From assembly GCA_003663345.1 (NCBI GenBank), contig QMZU01000011.1, positions 1 to 11,094 on the forward strand: DNA of 11,094 nucleotides. The letters are read 5' to 3'. Below are positions 5,264 to 10,847 of the stretch, in pieces. This DNA comes from Candidatus Aenigmatarchaeota archaeon (lineage in GTDB: Archaea; Aenigmatarchaeota; Aenigmatarchaeia; PWEA01; B50-G16). The position numbers were made by a program, and so were the translations under genes. The notes beneath the pieces were generated by a model. It saw only the letters and a list, made by a program, of their open reading frames with translations, made no database searches and had not been told where the DNA came from. Every line of letters begins with the position of its first letter. Position 1 is the stretch's first letter.

Positions 5264-5344
5264 TTTCTCACCCCCACCCTCCTTTTCGCTCATCACCTGT
5301 CCAGCGGGGGCGCTGGATGGGATCGATTCCGTTGCGGTCTGATT
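5264..5344 (-). promoter_or_regulatory. Leader hairpin module, copy 2
   Basis: The minus strand reads AATCAGACCGC (5344-5334), then CGGAATCGAT, a 7-bp stem TCCAGCG/CGCTGGA (5317-5311 with 5306-5300, loop of four C), GATGAGCGAAAAGG, and the GGGGGTGAGAAA ribosome site before ATG 5263. The flanks match copy 1; the stem arms differ but still pair. Confidence 0.6.
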
Positions 5345-5350
5345 AAAAAA

Positions 5351-5680
5351 TTAAAGAGTTATGGGTTTGGGAAGAGGACGGCAATAAGCGTAGTTGCCGC
5401 ACGGAATGAACACTATTTTGTGGCTGAGTATTTTCGATGTGTTCTTTCTTTCGTCGTATTCGATGAGCATCTCTTCGTAAGCAGCAGCGTAGTCTAGATT
5501 TGAAATTTTGCTGTCAAGCTTTTCTCTGCGTGCTCGCATGAGTACTACATACTTGTTGTGTCTCTGTTTGTTTATGTGCTCAACGAAGTCATAGTACGTG
5601 AAAAGCAGCTCGCCGCATTCTCTGCACTCCGCCCAGTTGAAGTGCTCTTCATACGGACGCGGTTTTATAATACCCTCCAC
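5351..5680 (-). CDS. C2H2 zinc-finger protein (109 aa)
   Basis: A classical C2H2 finger near the N-terminus: C19-x2-C22-x12-H35-x5-H41 in 'CRECGELLFTYYDFVEHI' with the following NKQRH, including an aromatic residue in the expected core position. A helical segment follows (residues 45-80), and a C-terminal part has two further Cys (C94, C100). C2H2 fingers are common among small DNA-binding regulators of archaeal viruses and plasmids, so a transcription or replication regulator is the likely role. I chose GTG 5680, preceded by GGAGGTGAGAAAA; GTG 5689 lies inside that ribosome site. The gene ends just before leader copy 2. Confidence 0.8.
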   Translation of the reverse strand: MEGIIKPRPYEEHFNWAECRECGELLFTYYDFVEHINKQRHNKYVVLMRARREKLDSKISNLDYAAAYEEMLIEYDERKNTSKILSHKIVFIPCGNYAYCRPLPKPITL

Positions 5681-5736
5681 TTTTCTCACCTCCTACCTCC
5701 TGTTTGCGCTCCCGCCTCGCCGGGGGCGCGGGGCTT
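5681..5736 (-). promoter_or_regulatory. Leader hairpin, divergent copy 3
   Basis: Between the multi-zinc-ribbon stop and the C2H2 gene, the minus strand forms a GC hairpin: 5729-5722 pairs with 5713-5706 (eight positions, one C-A mismatch, 8-base loop), followed by AAACAGGAGGTAGGAGGTGAG. It resembles copies 1 and 2 in position and layout but lacks the AATCAGACCGC block. Confidence 0.45.
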
Positions 5737-5958
5737 TCATTGCGGACGGGCGCCGCCAGAGTTGCACCGGCTCCTGGCTGAAACTTCACGGTTGCACTTT
5801 TCGCATGCGTAGGTGCAGTAGGCGCAGAATGGCACCATCTCAACCCCGCATATCGGGCACACCGTGATCGGCGGCAGGGCACCATCTTCTTGCTCGTTTC
5901 CGCACTTCGGGCAGAATGCCCACGTTATTGGACGACCGCAGCAACTACACCTCTCCAT
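5737..5958 (-). CDS. Multi-zinc-ribbon miniprotein (73 aa)
   Basis: Twelve Cys in 73 residues, with five CxxC pairs: C4-C7, C16-C19 (FCPKCG), C34-C37 (VCPICG), C45-C48 and C52-C55. The first four pairs form two zinc ribbons of the double zinc-ribbon (DZR) type seen in archaeal adaptor proteins ('CxxCG...CPKCG'), and a fifth pair plus C65 may form part of a third site. A strong GGAGGT lies seven bases before ATG 5958 and next to the stop of the 171-aa gene, so translation is likely coupled. Role: probable protein- or nucleic-acid-binding adaptor; the partner is unknown. Confidence 0.85.
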   Translation of the reverse strand: MERCSCCGRPITWAFCPKCGNEQEDGALPPITVCPICGVEMVPFCAYCTYACEKCNREVSARSRCNSGGARPQ

Positions 5959-5971
5959 CTCATCTACCTCC

Positions 5972-6487
5972 TCAAAATATGAGGTATTTGAGTTCGCTGA
6001 AGAGCTCGTAGACGCTTTCGTGGTCGAAGAACGCAGGATTGCGGCGTGCCCGCTGAATTGCGGTTTCTTCTGCGTAGTTGAGCGTGTCGCTGTCAAGTCC
6101 GTGCAGCTCGATATAATTGTACAAGTCTGTGAGAGTCTCTGCGTTGCAGCGCTTCTTGAGCTCGTCTACGAAAAGTTTCAGCAGGTATACAGCGTCTTCC
6201 GCTATATCTGCGTTCTCGTACAGCAACTTCAGCAGGTCTGCGTCGAGCGTTTTGTCGTTCCCGAGGACATCGCTGAGGAACTTCAGAACATTGTAGAACG
6301 CTTCTGCCTCTCTCTCGCCGCTGAAGACTAGTTCATAAACATCGTCGGTGTGCTCGTCTTCAACGAAAACGCTCTTGTCAACGTGCAGCACCCGCTGGAA
6401 CCAGTCTGGGTTGGCTTTGCAGAAATCGAAGTAACTGCTGTACTTGTCCAGCATTTTTTCAAACTCCTTGTAGCTTATCTTCTTCAT
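5972..6487 (-). CDS. Helical acidic protein, unknown function (171 aa)
   Basis: A 171-aa, nearly all-helical, acidic protein rich in Tyr, Phe, Asp and Glu ('YKEFEKMLDKYSSYFDFCKA', 'LLYENADIAEDAVYLLKLFV'). No signal peptide, membrane segment or family motif is seen. The open frame extends far upstream, but ATG 6487 is chosen: it lies eight bases after GGGGG, and the upstream translation is a basic shadow of the neighbouring acidic gene. ATG 6493 is the alternative start (MSMKK). The stop is immediately followed by the ribosome site of the multi-zinc-ribbon gene. Confidence 0.78.
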   Translation of the reverse strand: MKKISYKEFEKMLDKYSSYFDFCKANPDWFQRVLHVDKSVFVEDEHTDDVYELVFSGEREAEAFYNVLKFLSDVLGNDKTLDADLLKLLYENADIAEDAVYLLKLFVDELKKRCNAETLTDLYNYIELHGLDSDTLNYAEETAIQRARRNPAFFDHESVYELFSELKYLIF

Positions 6488-6495
6488 GCTCATCA

Positions 6496-6512
6496 CCCCC
6501 AAAGGAAAAAAT
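6496..6512 (-). repeat. Junction cassette 1 (oligo-T + CCTTTGGGGG)
   Basis: On the minus strand ATTTTTTCCTTTGGGGG sits between the stop of the 52-aa gene and the next ATG. The same cassette recurs at five more junctions (6681, 8024, 8813, 9535 and 10288). It joins an oligo-T tract, which is a transcription-termination signal in archaea, to a G-rich ribosome site. Confidence 0.8.
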
Positions 6513-6515
6513 AGG

Positions 6516-6674
6516 TTATTCCTCGTCCTCGTAAACCCTGAAGTCGAAGCGTTCGAGCAGGCAGTCCTCGCCCTTATCCGCGAGCTCCACCGCAAGCTCG
6601 CGAGCTTCTTCCTCGTCCTCCGCAAAAACCTCAACCTCACGCTCCTCAAGCCAGCGGACAAGATATTTTTTCAT
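6516..6674 (-). CDS. Acidic 52-aa protein
   Basis: A 52-residue frame beginning MKKYLVRWLEEREVEVFAED and ending with FRVYEDEE and TAA. The pattern is strand-strand ('KYLVRWLEEREVEVFA') followed by an acidic helix ('EDEEEARELAVELADKGED') and a final strand. It recalls the small DpnD/PcfM-like proteins of mobile elements ('k.y.V.v.E....v.V.A.seeEA'), but it is too short for a firm call. A GGGGG cassette lies just before ATG 6674 and another follows its stop, so it is an authentic operon member despite its size. Function unknown. Confidence 0.72.
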   Translation of the reverse strand: MKKYLVRWLEEREVEVFAEDEEEARELAVELADKGEDCLLERFDFRVYEDEE

Positions 6675-6680
6675 GACACA

Positions 6681-6696
6681 CCCCCAAGGAAAAAAT
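6681..6696 (-). repeat. Junction cassette 2
   Basis: ATTTTTTCCTTGGGGG on the minus strand, overlapping the TGA of the Gp88-like gene and serving ATG 6674. Confidence 0.8.
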
Positions 6697-7280
6697 CAAA
6701 ACACGAACGCCACGTTGCCCTTGCCCTTGAAGCAGTACAAGCACGACGAGCATATTGCCTTCCTCTTGACGCACGCCTTCGCGGGCTTCTTGTATGTCTT
6801 CTTAACGCCCGCCTCGAGCATGTCTTCGGGCGGCGGACCCGTCGTTTCATCCGTCGAGGCATAGACCACAAAGTTCTTGAGCTTCGCAAGCTCACGGAGC
6901 TCGTTGGCTAGCTCCGGGACGCGCCACGACTTCGTGTACGCGAGAAACGTTATGCGGCGGTTCTTCTTGGCAATCTCGTACCAAGAGCGTATGTACTCAG
7001 CCGAGTAGAAGTCACCAGAGGTGTGCAGGCGGACGAACTTCGGCACCTTTTTCAAGTCCTCGCACATCAGCTCCACGAAGTCGTCGGACTGCGACACCTC
7101 GTAGTTCCGCCAGTAGTGATCTTTCACCCGCTGAAACGCCACCTGACGCCCGCGTCTGCAGTAGCAGTTCTGTCTGCACCACTCGCTCATGCCAGGGCAC
7201 GTCACGCCCCTCGGCAGGCTGAAGTGCGGTATCAGACCTAAGTGCTTGTTCCCTATGGAGAGAAGCTGGAACATCCGCAT
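6696..7280 (-). CDS. Gp88-family protein (phage gene product 88)
   Basis: A 194-aa protein matching the Gp88 family, known mainly from phages and without a settled biochemical role. Family features are visible in order: an N-terminal 'LLSIGNKHLGLIPHFSLPRG', a Cys cluster 'TCPGMSEWCRQNCYC' (C28, C35, C39, C41), the signature 'RLHTSGDFYSAEYIRSW' (84-100), then 'FLAYTKSW' (112-119), and a C-terminal Cys set (C170, C177, C180, C183 in 'CVKRKAICSSCLYCFKGKG'). The Cys groups suggest metal or iron-sulfur binding; a relation to radical-SAM-like phage families is possible but unproven. I chose ATG 7280 (GGGGG five bases before it) rather than the TTG at 7292, which lies within the ribosome site. It sits between the paralog array and the small-protein genes, and it is the best marker of viral ancestry here. 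Confidence 0.88.
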   Translation of the reverse strand: MRMFQLLSIGNKHLGLIPHFSLPRGVTCPGMSEWCRQNCYCRRGRQVAFQRVKDHYWRNYEVSQSDDFVELMCEDLKKVPKFVRLHTSGDFYSAEYIRSWYEIAKKNRRITFLAYTKSWRVPELANELRELAKLKNFVVYASTDETTGPPPEDMLEAGVKKTYKKPAKACVKRKAICSSCLYCFKGKGNVAFVF

Positions 7281-7295
7281 TTCGACCCCCAAAAA

Positions 7296-8018
7296 TCAGA
7301 GGGCGCACGCCCTTGCAACGGCATACGGCGCCACGACTTCCTTCATCTTTCTCAATATTTCCTCATTCCTCTTCTTCGCCTCCGAGACCTTCTTGCGGAG
7401 CTCCAGCAGCATGTCCTCGATGAGGTCGTAGAGGTCTTCGAGGGCTACGACATCCTCAATGAAGACGCTCCCTCGAGCCTTCTTGCTGATGTTCGGGTCT
7501 TCATCGTAGAAGAGCACTTGGTCGGGGTAGTCGGCAGTTATGCAAACATACCGAAATGGTCCTGCTTCCTGAATGCCAAGCATGAACGTAAACACACCTT
7601 TTCTGACAACCTTGATATCCGTCCACGCAAGCTCCTTCGTCAACGCCACCAGCTTTGCAAACTCGTCGGCTATTTTCTTCCTGACGAGAGATGCTATCTC
7701 CTCACCGTGCTCCCTGATTGCATCCACGAATTCGATGTTCTTCAGCGTCTTGCTATTTACCACGTAAGCGTTTCCAGAATAAATGTAAAGCATCTTTCTG
7801 CGTACGTTTTCCCGTCCAACCTCGTACTCCAGAACATTCTCTTTGTCTATAGGAATTCTGATGCTGTTTCTGCGCGTGTTGAACGGCTTCAGCACGGAGA
7901 ATATCGTTTCGACCTCGCAGGCTAGCTCCCACCAGTCGTAGCGGCATTCCCATGCCAGGGCTTTTAACCGCTCCACCCGTGGCTTCAACTCCTCTATTCT
8001 CTTCCTAATTATACCCAT
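7296..8018 (-). CDS. Tandem paralog A, long subfamily (240 aa)
   Basis: First of three adjacent long paralogs. N-terminal helix 'RIEELKPRVERLKALAWECR', a strand-rich stretch with 'NVLEYEVGRENVRRKMLYIY', a central helix 'REHGEEIASLVRKKIADEF', a second variable strand region, and a C-terminal helical hairpin containing 'DMLLELRKKV' and ending 'KEVVAPYAVARACAL'. There is no signal peptide or clear TM segment. ATG 8018 is chosen: GGGGG lies five bases before it and all three paralogs then begin M-G-x-I. The family is not recognised. Possible roles include a structural protein or recognition subunits that have diversified. Confidence 0.85.
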   Translation of the reverse strand: MGIIRKRIEELKPRVERLKALAWECRYDWWELACEVETIFSVLKPFNTRRNSIRIPIDKENVLEYEVGRENVRRKMLYIYSGNAYVVNSKTLKNIEFVDAIREHGEEIASLVRKKIADEFAKLVALTKELAWTDIKVVRKGVFTFMLGIQEAGPFRYVCITADYPDQVLFYDEDPNISKKARGSVFIEDVVALEDLYDLIEDMLLELRKKVSEAKKRNEEILRKMKEVVAPYAVARACAL

Positions 8019-8023
8019 TTTTA

Positions 8024-8040
8024 CCCCCAAAGGAAAAAAT
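8024..8040 (-). repeat. Junction cassette 3
   Basis: ATTTTTTCCTTTGGGGG on the minus strand between paralogs B and A. Confidence 0.8.
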
Positions 8041-8807
8041 TAGGCGCAAGCCCTCGCAAGGGCGTAAGGTGCGACGACCTCTCTCATCCTTTTAAGGACC
8101 TTTTCGCCGCTCTTACAAGCGGCGGAAAGCTTCTCGTGCAGTTCTTTGAGCATCTCTTTGATGAGGCCGTAGTACTCGTCGAGGATGTAGACCTGCGAAA
8201 GGAATACAGCTCGGCGCGCCGCAAGGATTTCGCTCATACTTTTGGGCTCGTCTTTGGGCTCCTCGAAACACACTTTGCGTGCTCCTAGTGCTCCAGAAGT
8301 TATCCTGATGCGACTGTACGTTGCGAACTCTGGCACAGTTACGTAGAGCCTGTCCAAATCCTGTACCAGGACCTCGAACTCTCCTTCTCTCGTCACTTCG
8401 AATTCCCAGGTGAACTCCTTGGTTATCGACACGAGCTCCCTGAAGTCGTCGGCTATCTTTTCTCTGACGACTCTCGCTATTTTGTTGCCATCTGCCTTGA
8501 TCGCTTCCACGAAGTCCAGTCCTACTAGCAGTATTTGGTCGGAGGTGTATCCATCGTCGTATACATAAACTCTGTACATCCTTCTTCTCCCGACTACGTA
8601 CTCAACAGCCTTGATGCTTCTCGCATTTTTGGGAACTACGACGACATCCCTACGCGGGCTGAAGGGCGCTAGCAACAAAAAGCACTTCTCAACCTCGTTC
8701 GCCTTATTTAGCACTTCTTTGTAGAGCGAGTGGCAGCGCTCCGCCAGAGCGTCTAGTTCTTTCACCACGGGCGTCAGCTCCTTAATTCTTTTTGTGATTA
8801 CGCCCAT
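8040..8807 (-). CDS. Tandem paralog B, long subfamily (255 aa)
   Basis: Same architecture as paralogs A and C: N-terminal 'RIKELTPVVKELDALAERCH', 'VEYVVGRRRMYRVYVYDDG' as the first strand region, central helix 'KADGNKIARVVREKIADDF', then a longer variable region ('ATYSRIRITSGALGARKVCF', followed by an inserted helix around 'SMSEILAARRAVFLSQ'), and the C-terminal hairpin 'EMLKELHEKL' ending 'REVVAPYALARACA'. It is the most diverged of the three in its core. ATG 8807 is set by the cassette GGGGGATAAA; a longer frame upstream is discarded because it would translate the cassette and the end of the preceding gene. Function unknown. Confidence 0.85.
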   Translation of the reverse strand: MGVITKRIKELTPVVKELDALAERCHSLYKEVLNKANEVEKCFLLLAPFSPRRDVVVVPKNARSIKAVEYVVGRRRMYRVYVYDDGYTSDQILLVGLDFVEAIKADGNKIARVVREKIADDFRELVSITKEFTWEFEVTREGEFEVLVQDLDRLYVTVPEFATYSRIRITSGALGARKVCFEEPKDEPKSMSEILAARRAVFLSQVYILDEYYGLIKEMLKELHEKLSAACKSGEKVLKRMREVVAPYALARACA

Positions 8808-8812
8808 TTTAT

Positions 8813-8827
8813 CCCCCAAGGAAAAAT
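8813..8827 (-). repeat. Junction cassette 4
   Basis: ATTTTTCCTTGGGGG on the minus strand between paralogs C and B. Confidence 0.8.
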
Positions 8828-9528
8828 CAAGAATCGCAAGCCGCAGCAATAGCATACGGCGCCACGGCTTCCCGCATCTTCTTCAGAACCTCTTCGTTCT
8901 TCTCCTTCGCTTCAGCAACCTTCTTTCGAAGCTCTAGCAGCATATCTTCGACGAGATCGTAGTAGTGGTCGAGAACGAACACACTATTGATGCTCATTTC
9001 TGTCGAATTGGACTCTTCTGGTTTCTGGTTGTAGAAAGTTATTTTCCACGGTGATCCCGAAGTTATGCAAGCGTGGCTGTATGTGGCTAGTTCGCATGGC
9101 ACATTGTAAGACCTTAACACTTCGAATGTGTCATCTCTAACAACCACAAAATATCCTCCCTCTGCCCAAATGAGTTCTTTTGTTAGTTCCGCCAGTTCCT
9201 TGAACTCTTTGGCTATCGCTTTTCTAACGACCGCTGCTATTTTTTCGCCATGCTTTCTGATAGCGTTCACAAACTTCACTGTGTGGAGAGCGTGCTCCCA
9301 AGACCCTCTCTCCCGTATGTATTTTCTGCCTATTTCGTACGTGATAGGGTCTCCATCATCTACAACATTAACGCACACCTTGCGCATGCAAAATGGTTTC
9401 AGCGTGGAAAAGAGATCTTCAACGAGTTTTGCCGTACTCCACAAATCCATGCGGCACTCTTCCTTCAGTTGTTTTAGCCTCCTTGCGGCTGGTTCTAGCT
9501 CCTTCATTCTTTCTAAAATTGCGCCCAT
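8827..9528 (-). CDS. Tandem paralog C, long subfamily (233 aa)
   Basis: Closest to paralog A. N-terminal 'RMKELEPAARRLKQLKEECR', 'ITYEIGRKYIRERGSWEHAL', central helix 'RKHGEKIAAVVRKAIAKEF' then 'LAELTKELIWAEGGYFVVVR', a variable part with 'ELATYSHACITSGSPWKITF' shared in outline with B, and a C-terminal hairpin 'DMLLELRKKV' identical to A, ending 'REAVAPYAIAAACDS'. ATG 9528 is favoured over ATG 9534, which touches the G tract, and keeps the M-G-x-I start common to the three. No catalytic motif was seen. Confidence 0.85.
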   Translation of the reverse strand: MGAILERMKELEPAARRLKQLKEECRMDLWSTAKLVEDLFSTLKPFCMRKVCVNVVDDGDPITYEIGRKYIRERGSWEHALHTVKFVNAIRKHGEKIAAVVRKAIAKEFKELAELTKELIWAEGGYFVVVRDDTFEVLRSYNVPCELATYSHACITSGSPWKITFYNQKPEESNSTEMSINSVFVLDHYYDLVEDMLLELRKKVAEAKEKNEEVLKKMREAVAPYAIAAACDS

Positions 9529-9534
9529 CTTCAT

Positions 9535-9550
9535 CCCCCAAGGAAAAAAT
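9535..9550 (-). repeat. Junction cassette 5
   Basis: ATTTTTTCCTTGGGGG on the minus strand between paralogs D and C. Confidence 0.8.
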
Positions 9551-10101
9551 CAGAGCTTGCTCGCCAGCACCAGTGGGGATATCGCCTTCTCGACAGTTCT
9601 GATGGCTGCTCCCAGCAGCGCATTTTCACCTTCGATCTCTGCAGCCTTGTTTTTCAAGACTTCGGCGAGCCGCTCGGCGCCGCCCTCGGCGAGGTGCTTG
9701 AGTATCAGCGGCGCTATCACGGGCGAGTCGTAGTTCTGGAAGTCGTCCTCGCGGATGCCCCTTACCGTCGGGTAGCTTGTCCTGCGGAAATACAGTCCCA
9801 GTCTGGCGGCGAGCCTTTCGGCGTCTTCCTTCATTCCAGGCGTCGCCGAAAAGGTCACCGTGAGCCTCCCCATGTACCCCGTCACCGTGAGCCTGACCTT
9901 CTCCGTCTCCACGGAGAGCTCGCCCAGCGCCCTCACGCCCTCGTCGCCCAACCGCTCGCAGAGCGTGTGCGCCAGCGCCCGCTCGAACTCCCGCAAAATG
10001 TACCCCGCCCGCACGCAAACCTCGACGCTATCCTTAACCTTCCCGACAACCTTTTCCAGCGACTGGAGCAGCTTCTCGATCTCGTCCTCGGACACAGACA
10101 T
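9550..10101 (-). CDS. Tandem paralog D, short subfamily (183 aa)
   Basis: Begins MSVSEDEIEKLLQSLEKV, a helix matching paralog E, then 'VCVRAGYILREFERALAHTL', a strand region ('TEKVRLTVTGYMGRLTVTFS'), a helix 'KEDAERLAARLGLYF', then 'YDSPVIAPLILKHLAEGGAE' and a C-terminal helix ending 'VEKAISPLVLASKL'. The ending is the same style as in A-C (AP followed by small hydrophobic residues). ATG 10101 overlaps the stop of the 59-aa gene (TGATG), so translational coupling is likely; ATG 10107 is the alternative. Its GC content is visibly higher than that of paralog E, so the copies have separate histories. Family unknown. Confidence 0.83.
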   Translation of the reverse strand: MSVSEDEIEKLLQSLEKVVGKVKDSVEVCVRAGYILREFERALAHTLCERLGDEGVRALGELSVETEKVRLTVTGYMGRLTVTFSATPGMKEDAERLAARLGLYFRRTSYPTVRGIREDDFQNYDSPVIAPLILKHLAEGGAERLAEVLKNKAAEIEGENALLGAAIRTVEKAISPLVLASKL

Positions 10102-10280
10102 CACCATAAAGCCCTAATTTTCTTCAGCTCATCCACAGCCAAGTGAACTGTCAGCCTCGTCGTGCCATCTTCTTCTCGTATTTTCATCACGACGCTGTTA
10201 TCCTCTTTCTCAAGGAGAACTATTGCAGGCCTCAAATTAATGCTCCTTGTTTCGAAAAAGCCTCTCAGCTCAACCTTCAT
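10101..10280 (-). CDS. Small beta-rich protein (59 aa)
   Basis: A 59-residue frame beginning MKVELRGFFETRSINLRPAI and ending 'VDELKKIRALW' with TGA. It is predicted to be mostly strands ('AIVLLEKEDNSVVMKIREED', then 'TRLTVHLA') with one terminal helix. A GGGGG cassette lies seven bases before ATG 10280, and the stop overlaps the start of paralog D, both good signs of a genuine gene. It interrupts the paralog array between E and D. No family recognised. Confidence 0.72.
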   Translation of the reverse strand: MKVELRGFFETRSINLRPAIVLLEKEDNSVVMKIREEDGTTRLTVHLAVDELKKIRALW

Positions 10281-10287
10281 ACCATCA

Positions 10288-10302
10288 CCCCCAAGGAAAA
10301 AT
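10288..10302 (-). repeat. Junction cassette 6
   Basis: ATTTTTCCTTGGGGG on the minus strand after paralog E, serving the 59-aa gene. Confidence 0.8.
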
Positions 10303-10835
10303 TAGGTTTTTCTCGCCAGCACCAGCGGGGCTATTGCCTTCTTAACCGCCTCAACGGGTGCTTCTAGCTCTTCACGCTTTTCTTTTATTTCCGCGATTTT
10401 CTTTTCCAGCCCCTCGATAAGCCGCTCTGCGCCTCCCTCTATGAGATGCTTGAGGATTAGCACTGGGACTATTGGTGACTCTACGTGGCCATATTCGTCA
10501 TCTGGAATGCTCCTTTCGGATGTATAATTAGGTCTCTCAATGTGCAACGCTAACTTATTAGAGAGTTCTTTTACGTCTTCTAGCATTGCGAACTTTCCTT
10601 GAAAAAATGCGTGCTCTGCTGAAATTATAAGGCTGACCTTTTCGCTTTCTACCATCAAGCATCCTGAGCCTCTTTTCCCATCCTCACTTAGATGCTCAAC
10701 AAACGCATGATGCACTTCTCGCTCGAGCTCTCTTAGAACATACTCTGCACGAACGCAAAGATCAACAACAGCGCTAACTTCTTCGGCAACCTTACTCACT
10801 GCTGCTACCAGCTTCTCGATCTCGTCCTCAGACAT
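10302..10835 (-). CDS. Tandem paralog E, short subfamily (177 aa)
   Basis: Begins MSEDEIEKLVAAVSKVAEEV, followed by 'LCVRAEYVLRELEREVHHAF', a strand region ('VESEKVSLIISAEHAFFQGK'), a helix 'KELSNKLALHIERP', 'VESPIVPVLILKHLIEGGAE' and a C-terminal helix ending 'VKKAIAPLVLARKT'. It aligns with D along its whole length, best at the two ends. ATG 10835 is chosen by comparison with D and because GAGGGGTGAT lies just before it; ATG 10841 overlaps that site. The start lies 12 bases after the stop of paralog F. Confidence 0.84.
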   Translation of the reverse strand: MSEDEIEKLVAAVSKVAEEVSAVVDLCVRAEYVLRELEREVHHAFVEHLSEDGKRGSGCLMVESEKVSLIISAEHAFFQGKFAMLEDVKELSNKLALHIERPNYTSERSIPDDEYGHVESPIVPVLILKHLIEGGAERLIEGLEKKIAEIKEKREELEAPVEAVKKAIAPLVLARKT

Positions 10836-10847
10836 AAACATCACCCC

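Noticed and set aside
5706..5729. Intrinsic terminators at the three GC hairpins
   Set aside because: On the transcribed strand no U-run follows the stems; a ribosome site follows instead, so a leader role fits better.
7242..7925. Long plus-strand open frame (227 codons) and others opposite the paralogs
   Set aside because: They are antisense shadows of well-supported minus-strand genes, lack ribosome sites, and have no family patterns.
6496..10302. Insertion-sequence ends at the repeated junctions
   Set aside because: The repeats are short, all in the same direction, and always located between a stop and a start codon; there are no inverted ends or transposase.
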